From NCBI RefSeq assembly GCF_003063575.1, contig NZ_NESC01000001.1:558001-622000 (forward strand): a stretch of DNA of 64,000 bases, given 5' to 3'. The first letter of the stretch is position 1. Every line of letters begins with the position of its first letter. Made by a program: the position numbers and the translations under genes. This DNA comes from Limnohabitans sp. Jir72. Its GTDB lineage: Bacteria; Pseudomonadota; Gammaproteobacteria; Burkholderiales; Burkholderiaceae_C. Of this stretch, positions 8,898-18,708 are shown piece after piece. The notes under the pieces were generated by a model that saw only the letters and a list, made by a program, of their open reading frames with translations, searched no databases and was not told the origin of the DNA.

Positions 8898-9428
8898 ATG
8901 ATGACCGCTGAACAAATCGTCGCCTCACACAAAGCCAATGTGGAAACCCTGTTTGGCTTGACCGCCAAAGCCTTTGAAGGCGTGGAAAAACTGGTCGAAC
9001 TGAACCTGACCGCCGCCAAAGCCGCTTTGGACGAGTCCTCCAGCAACACCCAAGCCGCTCTGAGCGTGAAAGACGCCCAAGAGTTGGTGGCCATGCAAGC
9101 CAACTTGTTCCAGCCTTTGGCTGAAAAGGCCGCTGCTTACAGCCGTCACCTGTACGACATCGCTTCCGGCACCGGTGGCGAATTCACCAAGGCTTTCGAA
9201 GCCCAAGCGGCTGCGGCTCAAAAGCAGTTTTCTACTCTGGTCGACAGCGCTGCGCAAAACGCACCTGCCGGTTCGGAGCAAGCCGTGGCCATGATGAAGG
9301 GTGCCGTGACTGCAGCCAACACCGCTTTCGAATCCGTGCAAAAAGCCGTCAAGCAAGCCACCGACATGGCCGAGTCCAATTTGGCTGCCGTCTCGGCTGC
9401 TGCACCCAAAGCTGGCAAGAAGAAGTGA
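8898..9428 (+). CDS. Phasin family protein (PHA granule-associated)
   Basis: 176 residues from the ATG at 8898 ([21 protein letters not shown]), which has GGAG 6 nt upstream; the track start is further 5' without a ribosome site. The sequence is alpha-helical, Ala/Lys-rich, without membrane segments or signal, and ends in a basic AAPKAGKKK tail. This is the typical Phasin_2 architecture of Burkholderiales PhaP. It coats polyhydroxyalkanoate granules in the cytoplasm and influences their size and number. It stands alone between its own promoter and a strong terminator, as expected for a highly expressed monocistronic gene. Confidence 0.92.
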   Translation: MMTAEQIVASHKANVETLFGLTAKAFEGVEKLVELNLTAAKAALDESSSNTQAALSVKDAQELVAMQANLFQPLAEKAAAYSRHLYDIASGTGGEFTKAFEAQAAAAQKQFSTLVDSAAQNAPAGSEQAVAMMKGAVTAANTAFESVQKAVKQATDMAESNLAAVSAAAPKAGKKK

Positions 9429-9525
9429 TTTTCACAGGCGGCGGGTTTTGCAAGGACCTGCCCCCTGAATTTGCAAGTTGTCTCCTCGGATCCTTTCGAA
9501 TTTCATCTGAAACAGGGATCCCTTT

Positions 9526-9556
9526 AAGGGCTGATCGTCAGGTCAGCCCTTTTTTA
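9526..9556 (+). terminator. Rho-independent terminator of the phasin gene
   Basis: A perfect 9-bp stem AAGGGCTGA / TCAGCCCTT with an 8-nt loop, followed by a run of T residues, 98 bp after the phasin stop codon. Confidence 0.9.
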
Positions 9557-9640
9557 TCTGCAGTTTTCTTCTTCCCATTTCTGCCCAGCAATAAGAATTG
9601 ATGACACCGCCAGTGCAATGAGGCTGTACACACCGCAGAC

Positions 9641-10120
9641 TTATTGCAGCGGCTCTTTCAGCGCATCCGGCACAGGCAACGGCAAAACATCAATGCCCTC
9701 GTCAAGCAAGGCTTCGGTCTCTTCGCGAGTGGCTTGTCCACGGATGTTGCGTTCTTCGCGCTCGCCGTAATGGATCTTGCGGGCCTCTTCAGCAAACTTG
9801 TTGCCCACGTCTTCGGTGTTGGCCATCACATGGCGCACCATGTGCATCAGGGCGGCCTGCATTTGCACCACGGGGCTAGCGTCTGCGGGCGCTACTTCAG
9901 CGGCGGGCACCACAGCAGGCACATCGGTTGCGGGTTTCAAAGGCGTTGTGCCGTGGCCCAGGTTCAGGCGAGGTGCGGACAGCATTTTGGTGATCTCGCT
10001 GTCATTGCACATCGGGCACGTGACCAGTCCCTGAGCCCGCTGCGCATCGTAATCGTCTTGGGAGCCGAACCAGCCTTCGAAGCTGTGGCCCTGACGACAC
10101 TGGAGGTCAAGGACTTTCAT
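9641..10120 (-). CDS. DUF1178 family protein
   Basis: 159 residues beginning MKVLDLQCRQGHSFEGWFGS, the conserved opening of DUF1178. Two cysteine pairs (LQCRQGH and TCPMCND) suggest a small zinc ribbon near residues 8-40. The middle is Ala/Pro-rich, and the C-terminal AEEARKIHYGEREERNIRGQAT is highly conserved in the family. No function is known. It follows the NUDIX gene by 10 bp and closes the complex I neighbourhood, an arrangement seen across Burkholderiales. Confidence 0.9.
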   Translation of the reverse strand: MKVLDLQCRQGHSFEGWFGSQDDYDAQRAQGLVTCPMCNDSEITKMLSAPRLNLGHGTTPLKPATDVPAVVPAAEVAPADASPVVQMQAALMHMVRHVMANTEDVGNKFAEEARKIHYGEREERNIRGQATREETEALLDEGIDVLPLPVPDALKEPLQ

Positions 10121-10130
10121 GTCAATGCGT

Positions 10131-10718
10131 TCAGGTGGCGCTTTGCCAAGTCAATGGCCAAGCACCGGAGAGCACATTTTGCAGCCAAAGCACCCCGGTC
10201 AGGGTTTTGGCATCGGTCACCAGACCTTGTTGGCACCAAGCCATCAGTTCATCAGGGGTGGCGGTGAAGACATCCAGAAACTCTCCCGAGTCGAGTTGCC
10301 GCTCCCCCAAGGTGAGGTCTCGCGCAAACCATATCTCGATCACTTCGGTCGAATAGGCGATCACGGGGTGCAAGACACCTGCCTTGGCCCATTCGCGGGC
10401 GCGGTAGCCGGTTTCTTCCATCAGCTCACGCCGGGCGCACACCCAGGGGTCTTCACCGGCATCGAGCTTGCCTGCAGGGAACTCGATCATCACCTGCGCC
10501 ACCGGGTAGCGGTATTGCCGCTCCAGCACCAAACGGATCTGCCCGTCGGGCAGTTGCAGCATCGGGATCACCATCACCGCGCCGGGGTGAACCACGTATT
10601 CACGGGTGGCCAGGCTGTGGTTGGGCAGACGCACCGTGTCGCGAAAAGCGTGCAGAAAGTTTCCACGCAACAGCTCTTGCTGTGACACGCGGTGCTCAAT
10701 CAGATGATCGTCAGACAT
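10131..10718 (-). CDS. NUDIX hydrolase, ADP-ribose pyrophosphatase-like
   Basis: 195 residues with a complete NUDIX box (G-X5-E-X7-REU-XEE-X-GU) at about residues 83-105, containing ARRELMEETGY. The upstream PAGKLDAGED and the N-terminal layout resemble NudF/ADP-ribose diphosphatases, which convert ADP-ribose to AMP and ribose-5-phosphate. Substrate is inferred only. It lies 33 bp downstream of the DUF2818 gene and 10 bp upstream of DUF1178, so it is probably transcribed at the end of the nuo operon. Confidence 0.88.
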   Translation of the reverse strand: MSDDHLIEHRVSQQELLRGNFLHAFRDTVRLPNHSLATREYVVHPGAVMVIPMLQLPDGQIRLVLERQYRYPVAQVMIEFPAGKLDAGEDPWVCARRELMEETGYRAREWAKAGVLHPVIAYSTEVIEIWFARDLTLGERQLDSGEFLDVFTATPDELMAWCQQGLVTDAKTLTGVLWLQNVLSGAWPLTWQSAT

Positions 10719-10751
10719 GAGGGGAACCCAGGAAAGGGACCGAAGCCGCGC

Positions 10752-11054
10752 TCAGTGCTTTCGGTGCATCAGGTAACGGTAGACGAAACCGGGAAAGGCC
10801 AGGGTCAAGAACATGGTGCCGGTGATGGCATAGAACTCCCAGCCTTGGGGAGCGATTTGACCGGCATGGTTTTCGAGCGCCAAGCCCACAGCACCCACCA
10901 CAAAATAAAGCAGCACCAACTCAGCCAGCCGGATGGCCAGTGATTTGGTGCTGCGAAATGGCCCCACCAGCAAGACGCGCTGGTTGGCAAATGGCAAGTT
11001 GGCGGCCAGCACAGCCAGCGCGATCAACAAGCCAATGGCCCAAGAAGAGGTCAT
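10752..11054 (-). CDS. DUF2818 family membrane protein
   Basis: 100 residues from the ATG at 11054 (MTSSWAIGLLIALAVLAANLPF), with three predicted membrane segments and a short basic C-terminus (YLMHRKH). It is separated from the nuoN stop by 5 bp, so it is almost certainly the next gene of the nuo operon. The family has no assigned biochemical role; its constant position after nuoN suggests an accessory or assembly function for complex I, which is inference. Confidence 0.88.
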   Translation of the reverse strand: MTSSWAIGLLIALAVLAANLPFANQRVLLVGPFRSTKSLAIRLAELVLLYFVVGAVGLALENHAGQIAPQGWEFYAITGTMFLTLAFPGFVYRYLMHRKH

Positions 11055-11059
11055 GGTGC

Positions 11060-12550
11060 TCAGACAGCCAGCATGCGGGCGATGGCGTCTGCACACAGCG
11101 CCATCAAGGCACCGGGGGCCATGCCCAAGACCAGAACCAGCAAGCCGTTCAGGGACAAGACCACGCGCACGTCGGCATCGGCCGACACGGTGGTGGCGGT
11201 GACGGGCTCGTCAAAGTACATGACCTTGACCACGCGCAGGTAGTAGAAGGCGCCGATCAAGGACATGAGCACGGCGAAGATCGCCAGGCCAATGTAGAAA
11301 CCTTGACCCGACGCCACCAGCGATTGCAGCACGGCCAGCTTGGCATAAAAGCCCACCATGGGCGGGATGCCGGCCAGCGAGAACAGGCACACAGCCATCA
11401 CACCCGCGTACAGGGGGCTGCGCTGGTTCAGACCGGCCAGGTCGGTGATCTCTTCGCTCTCAAAGCCTTGGCGGGCCAGCAGCATGATGATGCCGAAGCT
11501 GGCCAAGGTGGTCAGCACGTAACCCACGATGTAGAACATGGCCGAGCTGTAGGCGTTGGCCGCAAGCGTCGTTTGACCATTGACCACGCCAGCGACGAAG
11601 CCCAGCAGGACAAAGCCCATTTGCGCGATGGTCGAGAAAGCCAGCATGCGCTTGAGGTTGGTCTGTGCAATCGCAGCCAAGTTACCGATCAACAGTGAGC
11701 CGATCGCCAAGAGGGACAACATCTGTTGCCAATCGATGGCCAAAGGCAGCAGGCCTTCGACCAGCAAACGGATCATGATGCCGAATGCGGCCAGCTTGGG
11801 CGCGCCACCGATCAGCAGCGTAGCGGCAGTGGGAGCACCTTGGTAGACGTCGGGGATCCACATGTGGAAGGGCACGGCACCGATTTTGAAAGCCAGACCG
11901 GACACAATGAAGACCAGACCAAACACCAGCACCTGGTGGTTGACTTGACCAGAAGCAATCGCTTTGAGCACTGCGGCCAGCTCGAGGCTGCCGGTCGCAC
12001 CGTACATCATGGACATGCCGTAGAGCAGGAAACCGGAAGCCATGGCCCCCAGCACAAAGTACTTCATGGCCGCTTCCGTGGCTTGACCATGGTCACGGCG
12101 CAGGGCCACCAAGGCGTAGCTCGACAGGGTCAGCAGTTCCAGGCCCAGGTACAGCACCAGGAAGTTTTGACCGGAGATCATCACGCTCATGCCCAGCAAG
12201 GCAAACATGCTCAGGCTGAACAGTTCACCGCCGCGCAGCATGTCCCGGTCAGCCGCATAAGGGCGCGAGTAAACCAAGGTCACCATCACGGCAATCGCGG
12301 CGAAGCACTTGAGCCAATGGCCCATCGGGTCGCTGACCACGAGGTGGCCAAAGCCGTACACAGTTTGGCCTGCATCGGCGTACATGGCGTTGAGGCAGGC
12401 CACACCGCCGAGCGACAGCAAAGTCAGGGCGTAGGTGGCAGTGCGCTTGGGGGTCTTCACAAACAGGTCGGCCAGCGCGATCACACAGGCCATGACCAGC
12501 AACACGATTTCAGGATAGATCGTCATCCAACTGGTGTTGTCCATCATCAT
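11060..12550 (-). CDS. nuoN: NADH-quinone oxidoreductase subunit N
   Basis: 496 residues with about 14 membrane segments, one of three antiporter-like subunits in the membrane arm of complex I. Family signatures include the GLELLTLSSYALVAL helix with its conserved Glu and the QTNLKRMLAFSTIAQMGF segment with a conserved Lys. Three ATGs stand in tandem at the start (MMMD); the first is used by the track and any could be right. It lies downstream of nuoM with a 31-bp gap. Confidence 0.97.
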   Translation of the reverse strand: MMMDNTSWMTIYPEIVLLVMACVIALADLFVKTPKRTATYALTLLSLGGVACLNAMYADAGQTVYGFGHLVVSDPMGHWLKCFAAIAVMVTLVYSRPYAADRDMLRGGELFSLSMFALLGMSVMISGQNFLVLYLGLELLTLSSYALVALRRDHGQATEAAMKYFVLGAMASGFLLYGMSMMYGATGSLELAAVLKAIASGQVNHQVLVFGLVFIVSGLAFKIGAVPFHMWIPDVYQGAPTAATLLIGGAPKLAAFGIMIRLLVEGLLPLAIDWQQMLSLLAIGSLLIGNLAAIAQTNLKRMLAFSTIAQMGFVLLGFVAGVVNGQTTLAANAYSSAMFYIVGYVLTTLASFGIIMLLARQGFESEEITDLAGLNQRSPLYAGVMAVCLFSLAGIPPMVGFYAKLAVLQSLVASGQGFYIGLAIFAVLMSLIGAFYYLRVVKVMYFDEPVTATTVSADADVRVVLSLNGLLVLVLGMAPGALMALCADAIARMLAV

Positions 12551-12581
12551 TCTTTCTTTTCTTCAGTTCAGCACTGAATGT

Positions 12582-14060
12582 TCATTGGGGCAATTTGGAC
12601 AAGGCCACGTGCTTGAGCAAGTCGGCCACCGAGGTGTCCATCACATCGGTGAACGGCTTGGGGAACAGGCCCATGTAGAGCACGGCGATGGCCAGCAAAG
12701 CCATGACCAGGAATTCGCGGCTGTTGATGTCGGTCAGTTCCTTCACGTCGTCGTTGGCCACAGGACCCAAGTACACGCGCTTGAACATCCACAGGGTGTA
12801 AGCGGCACCGAAGATCAGGGCCGAAGCGGCCAAAGCGCCGATCCAGAAATTGAACTTCACGGCACCCAGGATCACCATCCACTCGCCCACGAAACCGGCT
12901 GTGCCTGGCAGGCCGCAGTTGGCCATCGAGAACAGCAAGGCAAACGCGGCGAACTTGGGCATGGTGTTGACCACACCACCGTAGCTGGCGATCTCGCGCG
13001 AGTGAACGCGGTCATACAAGACACCGATCGACAGGAACATGGCCGCCGACACGAAACCGTGCGCGATCATTTGCACGATGCCACCGGACACGCCCAGCGG
13101 GTTGAAGATGAAAAAACCCAAGGTCACAAAGCCCATGTGCGCCACCGATGAATAAGCCACCAGCTTTTTCATGTCTTGTTGCACCATGGCGACCAGCCCC
13201 ACATACACCACAGCCACGAGCGACAGCACGATCATGAAGCCACCCCACTCATGGGCAGCGTCCGGTGCGATGGGCATCGAGAAACGCAGGAAGCCATAAG
13301 CGCCCAACTTGAGCATGATGGCGGCCAGCACAGCCGAACCACCGGTAGGCGCTTCCACGTGCACGTCAGGCAACCACGTGTGGAAAGGCCACATGGGGAC
13401 CTTCACGGCAAAAGCGGCAAAGAAGGCGAAGAACAGCAAGGTCTGCACACTGCCGGTCAGCGGGAGCTTGTGCCAGGCCAAGATGTCAAAGCTGCCGTTA
13501 GAAGCGGTGTACAGGTAGATGAGCGCAATCAACGTCAGCAGCGAGCCCATCAGTGTGTACAGGAAAAACTTGAATGCGGCGTAGATCTTGTTCGGGCCAC
13601 CCCAGATGCCGATGATCAGGTACATCGGGATCAGCGTGGCTTCAAAGAAGACATAGAACAACATCCCGTCGAGGGCACTGAACACGCCGATCATCAGACC
13701 CGACAGGATCAGGAAGGCTGCCATGTACTGGTTGACTTTGCGGGTGATGACTTCCCAGCCCGCGATGACCACGATCACGTTGATGAAAGCCGTGAGCAAC
13801 ACCAACCACAGCGAGATGCCGTCCACACCCAGGTGGTAATGCACATTGAAGCGCTCGATCCAGGTGTATTTTTCGACAAACTGCATGGCCGAGGTACCGA
13901 GCTCAAAGCCCTTGTACAGCGGCAAGGTGATCAGGAAACTGACGACGGAGCCGATCAAGGCCACCCAGCGCACGGCGCGGGCTTGGCCGTCACGACCGAT
14001 GGCCAGCAAGATGACGCCGAAAACAATCGGCGTCCAGATGGCAAGGCTTAACAATCCCAT
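12582..14060 (-). CDS. nuoM: NADH-quinone oxidoreductase subunit M
   Basis: 492 residues, about 14 membrane helices, homologous to Mrp antiporters. The FYVFFEATLIPMYLIIGIWGG helix holds the conserved glutamate, and HTWLPDVHVEAPTGGSAVLAAIMLKLGAYG and QQDMKKLVAYSSVAHMGF hold conserved Lys/His residues of the proton path. It forms the middle of the complex I membrane arm. It begins 22 bp after nuoL. Confidence 0.97.
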   Translation of the reverse strand: MGLLSLAIWTPIVFGVILLAIGRDGQARAVRWVALIGSVVSFLITLPLYKGFELGTSAMQFVEKYTWIERFNVHYHLGVDGISLWLVLLTAFINVIVVIAGWEVITRKVNQYMAAFLILSGLMIGVFSALDGMLFYVFFEATLIPMYLIIGIWGGPNKIYAAFKFFLYTLMGSLLTLIALIYLYTASNGSFDILAWHKLPLTGSVQTLLFFAFFAAFAVKVPMWPFHTWLPDVHVEAPTGGSAVLAAIMLKLGAYGFLRFSMPIAPDAAHEWGGFMIVLSLVAVVYVGLVAMVQQDMKKLVAYSSVAHMGFVTLGFFIFNPLGVSGGIVQMIAHGFVSAAMFLSIGVLYDRVHSREIASYGGVVNTMPKFAAFALLFSMANCGLPGTAGFVGEWMVILGAVKFNFWIGALAASALIFGAAYTLWMFKRVYLGPVANDDVKELTDINSREFLVMALLAIAVLYMGLFPKPFTDVMDTSVADLLKHVALSKLPQ

Positions 14061-14082
14061 TTTGATATCGTCCTCTAAACCG

Positions 14083-16101
14083 TTAAGCGAGCCAGACGAA
14101 ATACGTCATCAGCGCGAACACACCCAGGATCATGACCAGGGCATAGTGGTACAGGTAACCCGACTGGAAGCGGCGCACGGCTCCAGAGATCAAACCCACC
14201 ACTTTCCATGAACCATTGACCAACAGCCCATCGATCAAAGCGCGGTCGCCCACTTTCCACAAACCGGTGCCCAGCATGCGTGCGCCGCGGGCCAGGATGT
14301 TTTCGTTGATCCAGTCCAGGAAGTATTTGTTTTCGAGGATGACGATCACGGGACGCAAAACACGTGCAAAGAACGCAGGCACTTTGGGGTTGATGAGGTA
14401 CATGTACCAGGACACCACCACACCGGCCAAAGCCAGCCAAAAAGGCGCAGTGCTCAGGGCGTGGACTGCCATGGCCACAGGGCCGTGGAACAGTTCGGCC
14501 ATTTCTGCCATCACGGGGTGTTTCTCGGCGTTCACAAAGATCACGTCCTTGAAGAACTCGCCGTAGAGCATCGGCTCGATGGTCATGAAACCAATCACCA
14601 CCGAAGGAATCGCCAGCAAGACCAGTGGCACCGTCACGACCCAAGGGGACTCGTGGGGTTCGTGGTGCTCGTCATGGCCATGACCGTGGTCATCGTGACC
14701 ATGGTGGGCATCGGGGTTCTGGTCGTAGCGTTCCTTGCCGTGGAAGACCAGGAAGTACATGCGGAACGAATAGAAGGCGGTCACGAAGACACCGGCCAGC
14801 ACGGCGAAGTTGGCAAAGCCAGCAGCGGCCAGATGGCTTTCATGCACGGCTTCGATGATGCTGTCCTTCGAGTAGAAACCCGAGAAGAAAGGTGTACCGA
14901 TCAGGGCCAGGGAGCCAAGCAAAGAGGTGATCCAGGTGATGGGCATGTACTTGCGCACGCCGCCCATCCAGCGGATGTCCTGGTTGTGGTGCATGCCCAT
15001 GATGACGGAGCCAGCACCCAAGAACAGCAGAGCCTTGAAGAACGCGTGCGTCATCAGGTGGAACACAGCGACCGAGTAAGCCGATGCGCCCAGCGCCACG
15101 GTCATGTAGCCGAGTTGCGACAAGGTGGAATAAGCCACCACGCGCTTGATGTCGTTTTGGATGATGCCCAGGAAACCCATGAACAGCGCCGTGATCGAGC
15201 CGATCACCATGATGAAGTTCAGCGCAGTGTCCGACAATTCGAACAGCGGCGACATGCGGGCCACCATGAAAATACCTGCGGTCACCATGGTGGCCGCGTG
15301 GATCAGCGCCGAAATGGGGGTCGGACCTTCCATCGAGTCAGGCAGCCACACGTGCAGCGGGAACTGGGCCGACTTGCCCATGGCACCGATGAAAAGGCAA
15401 ATGCAGATCACAGTCACCAGCATCCAGTCGGTACCGGGGAATGTGAGTGCGCCCAGTTCGGCGGTCTTGGCAAACGCTTCGGCATAGTTGAGCGTGCCGG
15501 CATAAGCGGCGATCAGGCCAATGCCCAGGATGAAACCGAAGTCACCCACACGGTTGACCAAAAAGGCCTTCATATTGGCAAAAATGGCCGTGGGCTTGTT
15601 GAACCAGAAACCGATCAGCAGATAAGACACCAGGCCCACGGCTTCCCAGCCGAAGAACAGCTGCAGCATGTTGTTGCTCATGACGAGCATCAGCATGGAG
15701 AAGGTGAACAGAGAGATGTAGGCGAAGAAGCGGTTGTAGCCTTCGTCTTCTTCCATGTAGCCAATGGTGTAGATGTGCACCATCAGCGACACAAAGGTCA
15801 CCACGCACATCATCATGGCCGTCAGGCTGTCGATCAAGAAGCCCACTTCCATCTTGAGGCCACCCACCACCATCCAGGTGTAGATCGTCTCGTTGAATCG
15901 GGCGCCATCGATCACGCTCTTGAGCGTCATGGCCGACAGGATGAATGCCACCAAGACACCCAAAATGGTCAGGGTGTGCGACAGGCGGCGGCCAATCCAG
16001 TTGCCACCGAATTGCGTACCAAAGATACCGGCCAGTGCCGAGCCCACCAGGGGCGCGAGCGGCACAACCAGCAGCGTGCTTGCGTTGAGGGTTTGACTCA
16101 T
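14083..16101 (-). CDS. nuoL: NADH-quinone oxidoreductase subunit L
   Basis: 672 residues, the largest antiporter-like subunit, with the C-terminal lateral helix that spans the membrane arm. Motifs include WEAVGLVSYLLIGFW, PLHVWLPDSMEGPTPISALIHAATMV and QNDIKRVVAYSTLSQLG. A hydrophilic loop near residue 445-465 is extremely rich in His, Asp and Glu (AHHGHDDHGHGHDEHHEPHE). Such loops occur in other Burkholderiales NuoL proteins, but their role is unknown. It starts 7 bp after the nuoK stop. Confidence 0.97.
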   Translation of the reverse strand: MSQTLNASTLLVVPLAPLVGSALAGIFGTQFGGNWIGRRLSHTLTILGVLVAFILSAMTLKSVIDGARFNETIYTWMVVGGLKMEVGFLIDSLTAMMMCVVTFVSLMVHIYTIGYMEEDEGYNRFFAYISLFTFSMLMLVMSNNMLQLFFGWEAVGLVSYLLIGFWFNKPTAIFANMKAFLVNRVGDFGFILGIGLIAAYAGTLNYAEAFAKTAELGALTFPGTDWMLVTVICICLFIGAMGKSAQFPLHVWLPDSMEGPTPISALIHAATMVTAGIFMVARMSPLFELSDTALNFIMVIGSITALFMGFLGIIQNDIKRVVAYSTLSQLGYMTVALGASAYSVAVFHLMTHAFFKALLFLGAGSVIMGMHHNQDIRWMGGVRKYMPITWITSLLGSLALIGTPFFSGFYSKDSIIEAVHESHLAAAGFANFAVLAGVFVTAFYSFRMYFLVFHGKERYDQNPDAHHGHDDHGHGHDEHHEPHESPWVVTVPLVLLAIPSVVIGFMTIEPMLYGEFFKDVIFVNAEKHPVMAEMAELFHGPVAMAVHALSTAPFWLALAGVVVSWYMYLINPKVPAFFARVLRPVIVILENKYFLDWINENILARGARMLGTGLWKVGDRALIDGLLVNGSWKVVGLISGAVRRFQSGYLYHYALVMILGVFALMTYFVWLA

Positions 16102-16108
16102 ATTCTTA

Positions 16109-16420
16109 TTAACCCTTGAGCGAATTGAGTTCGTCTACGTTGATGGTGTTCTTGTTGCGGAACAACAGCACGAGGATCGCCAGACCGATGGCCGACTCGG
16201 CCGCCGCCACCGTCAGGATGAAAAACACGAACACTTGGCCGTGCATATCACCCAAGTAGTGAGAAAAGGCCACAAAGTTCATGTTCACGGCCAGCAACAT
16301 CAGTTCGATGGCCATGAGCAAGACGATCAGGTTCTTGCGATTCAAGAAAATGCCGATCACGGCCAATGCAAACAGCATGGCACCGAGCGACAAGAAATGT
16401 CCGAGGGTCAGGGCGATCAT
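16109..16420 (-). CDS. nuoK: NADH-quinone oxidoreductase subunit K
   Basis: 103 residues with three membrane helices. The two conserved membrane glutamates of the E-channel are visible in [19 protein letters not shown] and [12 protein letters not shown]. Length agrees with the family (about 101 aa). The ATG overlaps the nuoJ stop by four bases (ATGA). Confidence 0.97.
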   Translation of the reverse strand: MIALTLGHFLSLGAMLFALAVIGIFLNRKNLIVLLMAIELMLLAVNMNFVAFSHYLGDMHGQVFVFFILTVAAAESAIGLAILVLLFRNKNTINVDELNSLKG

Positions 16421-17067
16421 TTGTTCTCCTGTGCAGCTTCGGGAGCCACGGGGGCGGGGGCCGCTTGGGTGACAGCGACTTTGACCACACTCAATCGGTC
16501 AGCAGCGCGCACACGGACCTGGATCGAGGGATCGATCGCTTTGCTGTCCTTGCGTTGACGCAGTGTCAAGGCAATTGCAGCGACCATCGCCACCAGCAAG
16601 ATCGCTGCAGCAATTTGGATGGGCATGAGGTACTCGGTGTACAGCAAGATACCCAAGGCTTTGGCATTGGAGACCGGTGCGGCACCAGCCACGGCAGCCA
16701 CCGCTTTGGGCACCGAAGACAAGCGAAAACCGCTCATCAGCACGGCGGCCATTTCGAGAGCAACAATGGTGCCCAAGGTGGCGGCCAGCGGGAAATGCTT
16801 CCAGAAGCCTTCGCGCAAGGTGTCGATGTTGATGTCCAGCATCATCACCACGAACAAAAACAGCACCATCACCGCACCCAAGTACACCAGCACCAGGGTG
16901 ATGGCCAGGAATTCGGCGCCGAGCAGCAGCCAGATGGCGGAGGCCTGAGAGAAGGCCAACATGAGGTACAGCACAGCGTGCACAGGGTTGCGCGCCGTCA
17001 CCACGCGGAAGGCTGAAAACATCAGCACCACCGAGAAGAGATAAAAGAAACCGGTCTTGACGTCCAT
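16417..17067 (-). CDS. nuoJ: NADH-quinone oxidoreductase subunit J
   Basis: 216 residues with five membrane helices. The third contains the conserved [18 protein letters not shown] segment near the quinone/E-channel region. The C-terminal 50 residues form a soluble extension that ends in an Ala/Pro-rich tail ([16 protein letters not shown]), common in Betaproteobacteria. It overlaps nuoK by four bases and lies 37 bp after nuoI. Confidence 0.96.
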   Translation of the reverse strand: MDVKTGFFYLFSVVLMFSAFRVVTARNPVHAVLYLMLAFSQASAIWLLLGAEFLAITLVLVYLGAVMVLFLFVVMMLDINIDTLREGFWKHFPLAATLGTIVALEMAAVLMSGFRLSSVPKAVAAVAGAAPVSNAKALGILLYTEYLMPIQIAAAILLVAMVAAIALTLRQRKDSKAIDPSIQVRVRAADRLSVVKVAVTQAAPAPVAPEAAQENK

Positions 17068-17104
17068 AAGTCTGTCTTTTTAAATGTTCAGGACTGGGCC
17101 ACGT

Positions 17105-17611
17105 TCAACGGTAAGGAGCGTCAGCCGCTTTGGCAGCTGAGATCTCTTTTTCGTAACGGTCGCCCACGGCCAGCAACATGTCCTTGGTGAAGTACAAGTC
17201 GCCACGCTTTTCGCCGTGGTATTCGAAAATGTGGGTCTCGACGATGGAGTCCACCGGGCAGCTTTCTTCGCAAAAACCGCAAAAAATGCACTTGGTCAAG
17301 TCGATGTCATAACGCGTGGTGCGCCGGGACCCGTCTTCGCGTTGACCGGCCTCAATGGTGATGGCCATCGCGGGGCACACGGCTTCGCACAGTTTGCAGG
17401 CGATGCAACGCTCCTCACCGTTGTCATAACGGCGCAGCGCATGCAGGCCTCGAAAACGGGGCGACAGGGGTGTTTTTTCCTCCGGGAACTGCACCGTCAC
17501 TTTGCGAGCGAAAGCGTAGCGTCCGGTCAGGGCCATGCCCTTGAGCAACTCCACGAGCAGGAAGCTCTTGAGGAAGTCCTTGATGGAGAAAGAAGATGTC
17601 ATGGTGGTCAT
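17105..17611 (-). CDS. nuoI: NADH-quinone oxidoreductase subunit I
   Basis: 168 residues from the ATG at 17611 ([23 protein letters not shown]). Two ferredoxin-like motifs, [12 protein letters not shown] and [12 protein letters not shown], bind the N6a and N6b 4Fe-4S clusters in the peripheral arm. ATGs at 17602 and 17629 are alternatives. The one at 17629 overlaps the nuoH stop as ATGA and would add six residues, so the start is uncertain by a few codons. Confidence 0.96.
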   Translation of the reverse strand: MTTMTSSFSIKDFLKSFLLVELLKGMALTGRYAFARKVTVQFPEEKTPLSPRFRGLHALRRYDNGEERCIACKLCEAVCPAMAITIEAGQREDGSRRTTRYDIDLTKCIFCGFCEESCPVDSIVETHIFEYHGEKRGDLYFTKDMLLAVGDRYEKEISAAKAADAPYR

Positions 17612-17625
17612 GTTCTGTACACCGC

Positions 17626-18708
17626 TCATTTCCAAATGTTCCAGGGTGAGAACAGCCAAGCGCCCACCACCAGCAGCCACACCAAGGTGACCGGAATGAA
17701 AATCTTCCAGCCCAGACGCATGATCTGGTCATAACGGAAGCGCGGGAATGTGGCACGGATCCAGATGAACATGGACACGACCAAGAAAGTTTTCAGGCCC
17801 AGCCAGATCCAGCCGGGGATCAGGTTAAAAACGGTGCTGTCGATGGGCGACAACCAGCCACCCAAAAACATGATCACAGCCAGGATGGACACCAGCCACA
17901 TGCTGGCGTATTCGGCCAAGAAGAAGATCGCAAAGCCCATACCCGAATACTCGACCATGTGACCGGCCACGATTTCGGCTTCACCTTCCACCACGTCAAA
18001 GGGGTGACGGTTGGTTTCGGCCACACCCGAGATCAGGTACACCAAGAAGATGGGCAACAAAGGCAACCAGTTCCAGGACAGGAAGTTCAGACCCATGCGA
18101 GCCATGCTGCCTTTGTCTTGGGCCAGCACGATGTCGGTCAGGTTCATGCTGCCGGACACCATCAAGACCACCAAGAAGCAAAAGCCCATGGCAATTTCGT
18201 AGCTGACCATCTGCGCGGAGGCACGCAAGGCACCCAGGAAAGCGTACTTGGAGTTCGAGGCCCAACCGGCAATGATCACGCCGTACACCTCGATCGAGGT
18301 GATCGCCATCACCAGCATCAGGCCGGTGTTGATGTTGGTCAGCGCCACTTCAGGACCAAAAGGAATCGCCACCCAGGCAGCCAGTGCCGGCATGATGGCC
18401 ATGATCGGGCCCAAACGGAACAAGCCTTGGCTGGCTGCGGTGGGGTTGATCAGTTCCTTGGTCAGCAGTTTGAGCGCATCGGCGATCGGTTGCAGCAAAC
18501 CCATGGGGCCCACGCGGTTGGGACCATGGCGCACTTGCATGAAGCCCAGCAGCTTGCGCTCCCAGAGCGTCAAATAAGCCACTGCACCCATCAGGGGGGC
18601 CAAAACGGCGACGATCTTGAGCAAGATCCACAGGACCGGCCAAACCATGGTTGCCCACCAAGTGGCAGCGACCAGGTTCAGACCGCCGTTGTACAGAGCG
18701 TCAATCAT
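17626..18708 (-). CDS. nuoH: NADH-quinone oxidoreductase subunit H
   Basis: 360 residues from the ATG at 18708, which is preceded by a near-perfect GGAGGTGA ribosome site and overlaps the nuoG stop (ATGA); the 545-aa track ORF is too long. Eight membrane helices are expected. The quinone-channel motif [19 protein letters not shown] and the acidic loop [19 protein letters not shown] are complete. NuoH joins the membrane arm to the quinone-binding site. Confidence 0.97.
   Translation of the reverse strand: MIDALYNGGLNLVAATWWATMVWPVLWILLKIVAVLAPLMGAVAYLTLWERKLLGFMQVRHGPNRVGPMGLLQPIADALKLLTKELINPTAASQGLFRLGPIMAIMPALAAWVAIPFGPEVALTNINTGLMLVMAITSIEVYGVIIAGWASNSKYAFLGALRASAQMVSYEIAMGFCFLVVLMVSGSMNLTDIVLAQDKGSMARMGLNFLSWNWLPLLPIFLVYLISGVAETNRHPFDVVEGEAEIVAGHMVEYSGMGFAIFFLAEYASMWLVSILAVIMFLGGWLSPIDSTVFNLIPGWIWLGLKTFLVVSMFIWIRATFPRFRYDQIMRLGWKIFIPVTLVWLLVVGAWLFSPWNIWK

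Noticed and set aside
14461-16119. 552-aa plus-strand ORF antisense to nuoL
   Set aside because: Same cause: His/Gln/Asp-rich shadow of membrane helices of nuoL.
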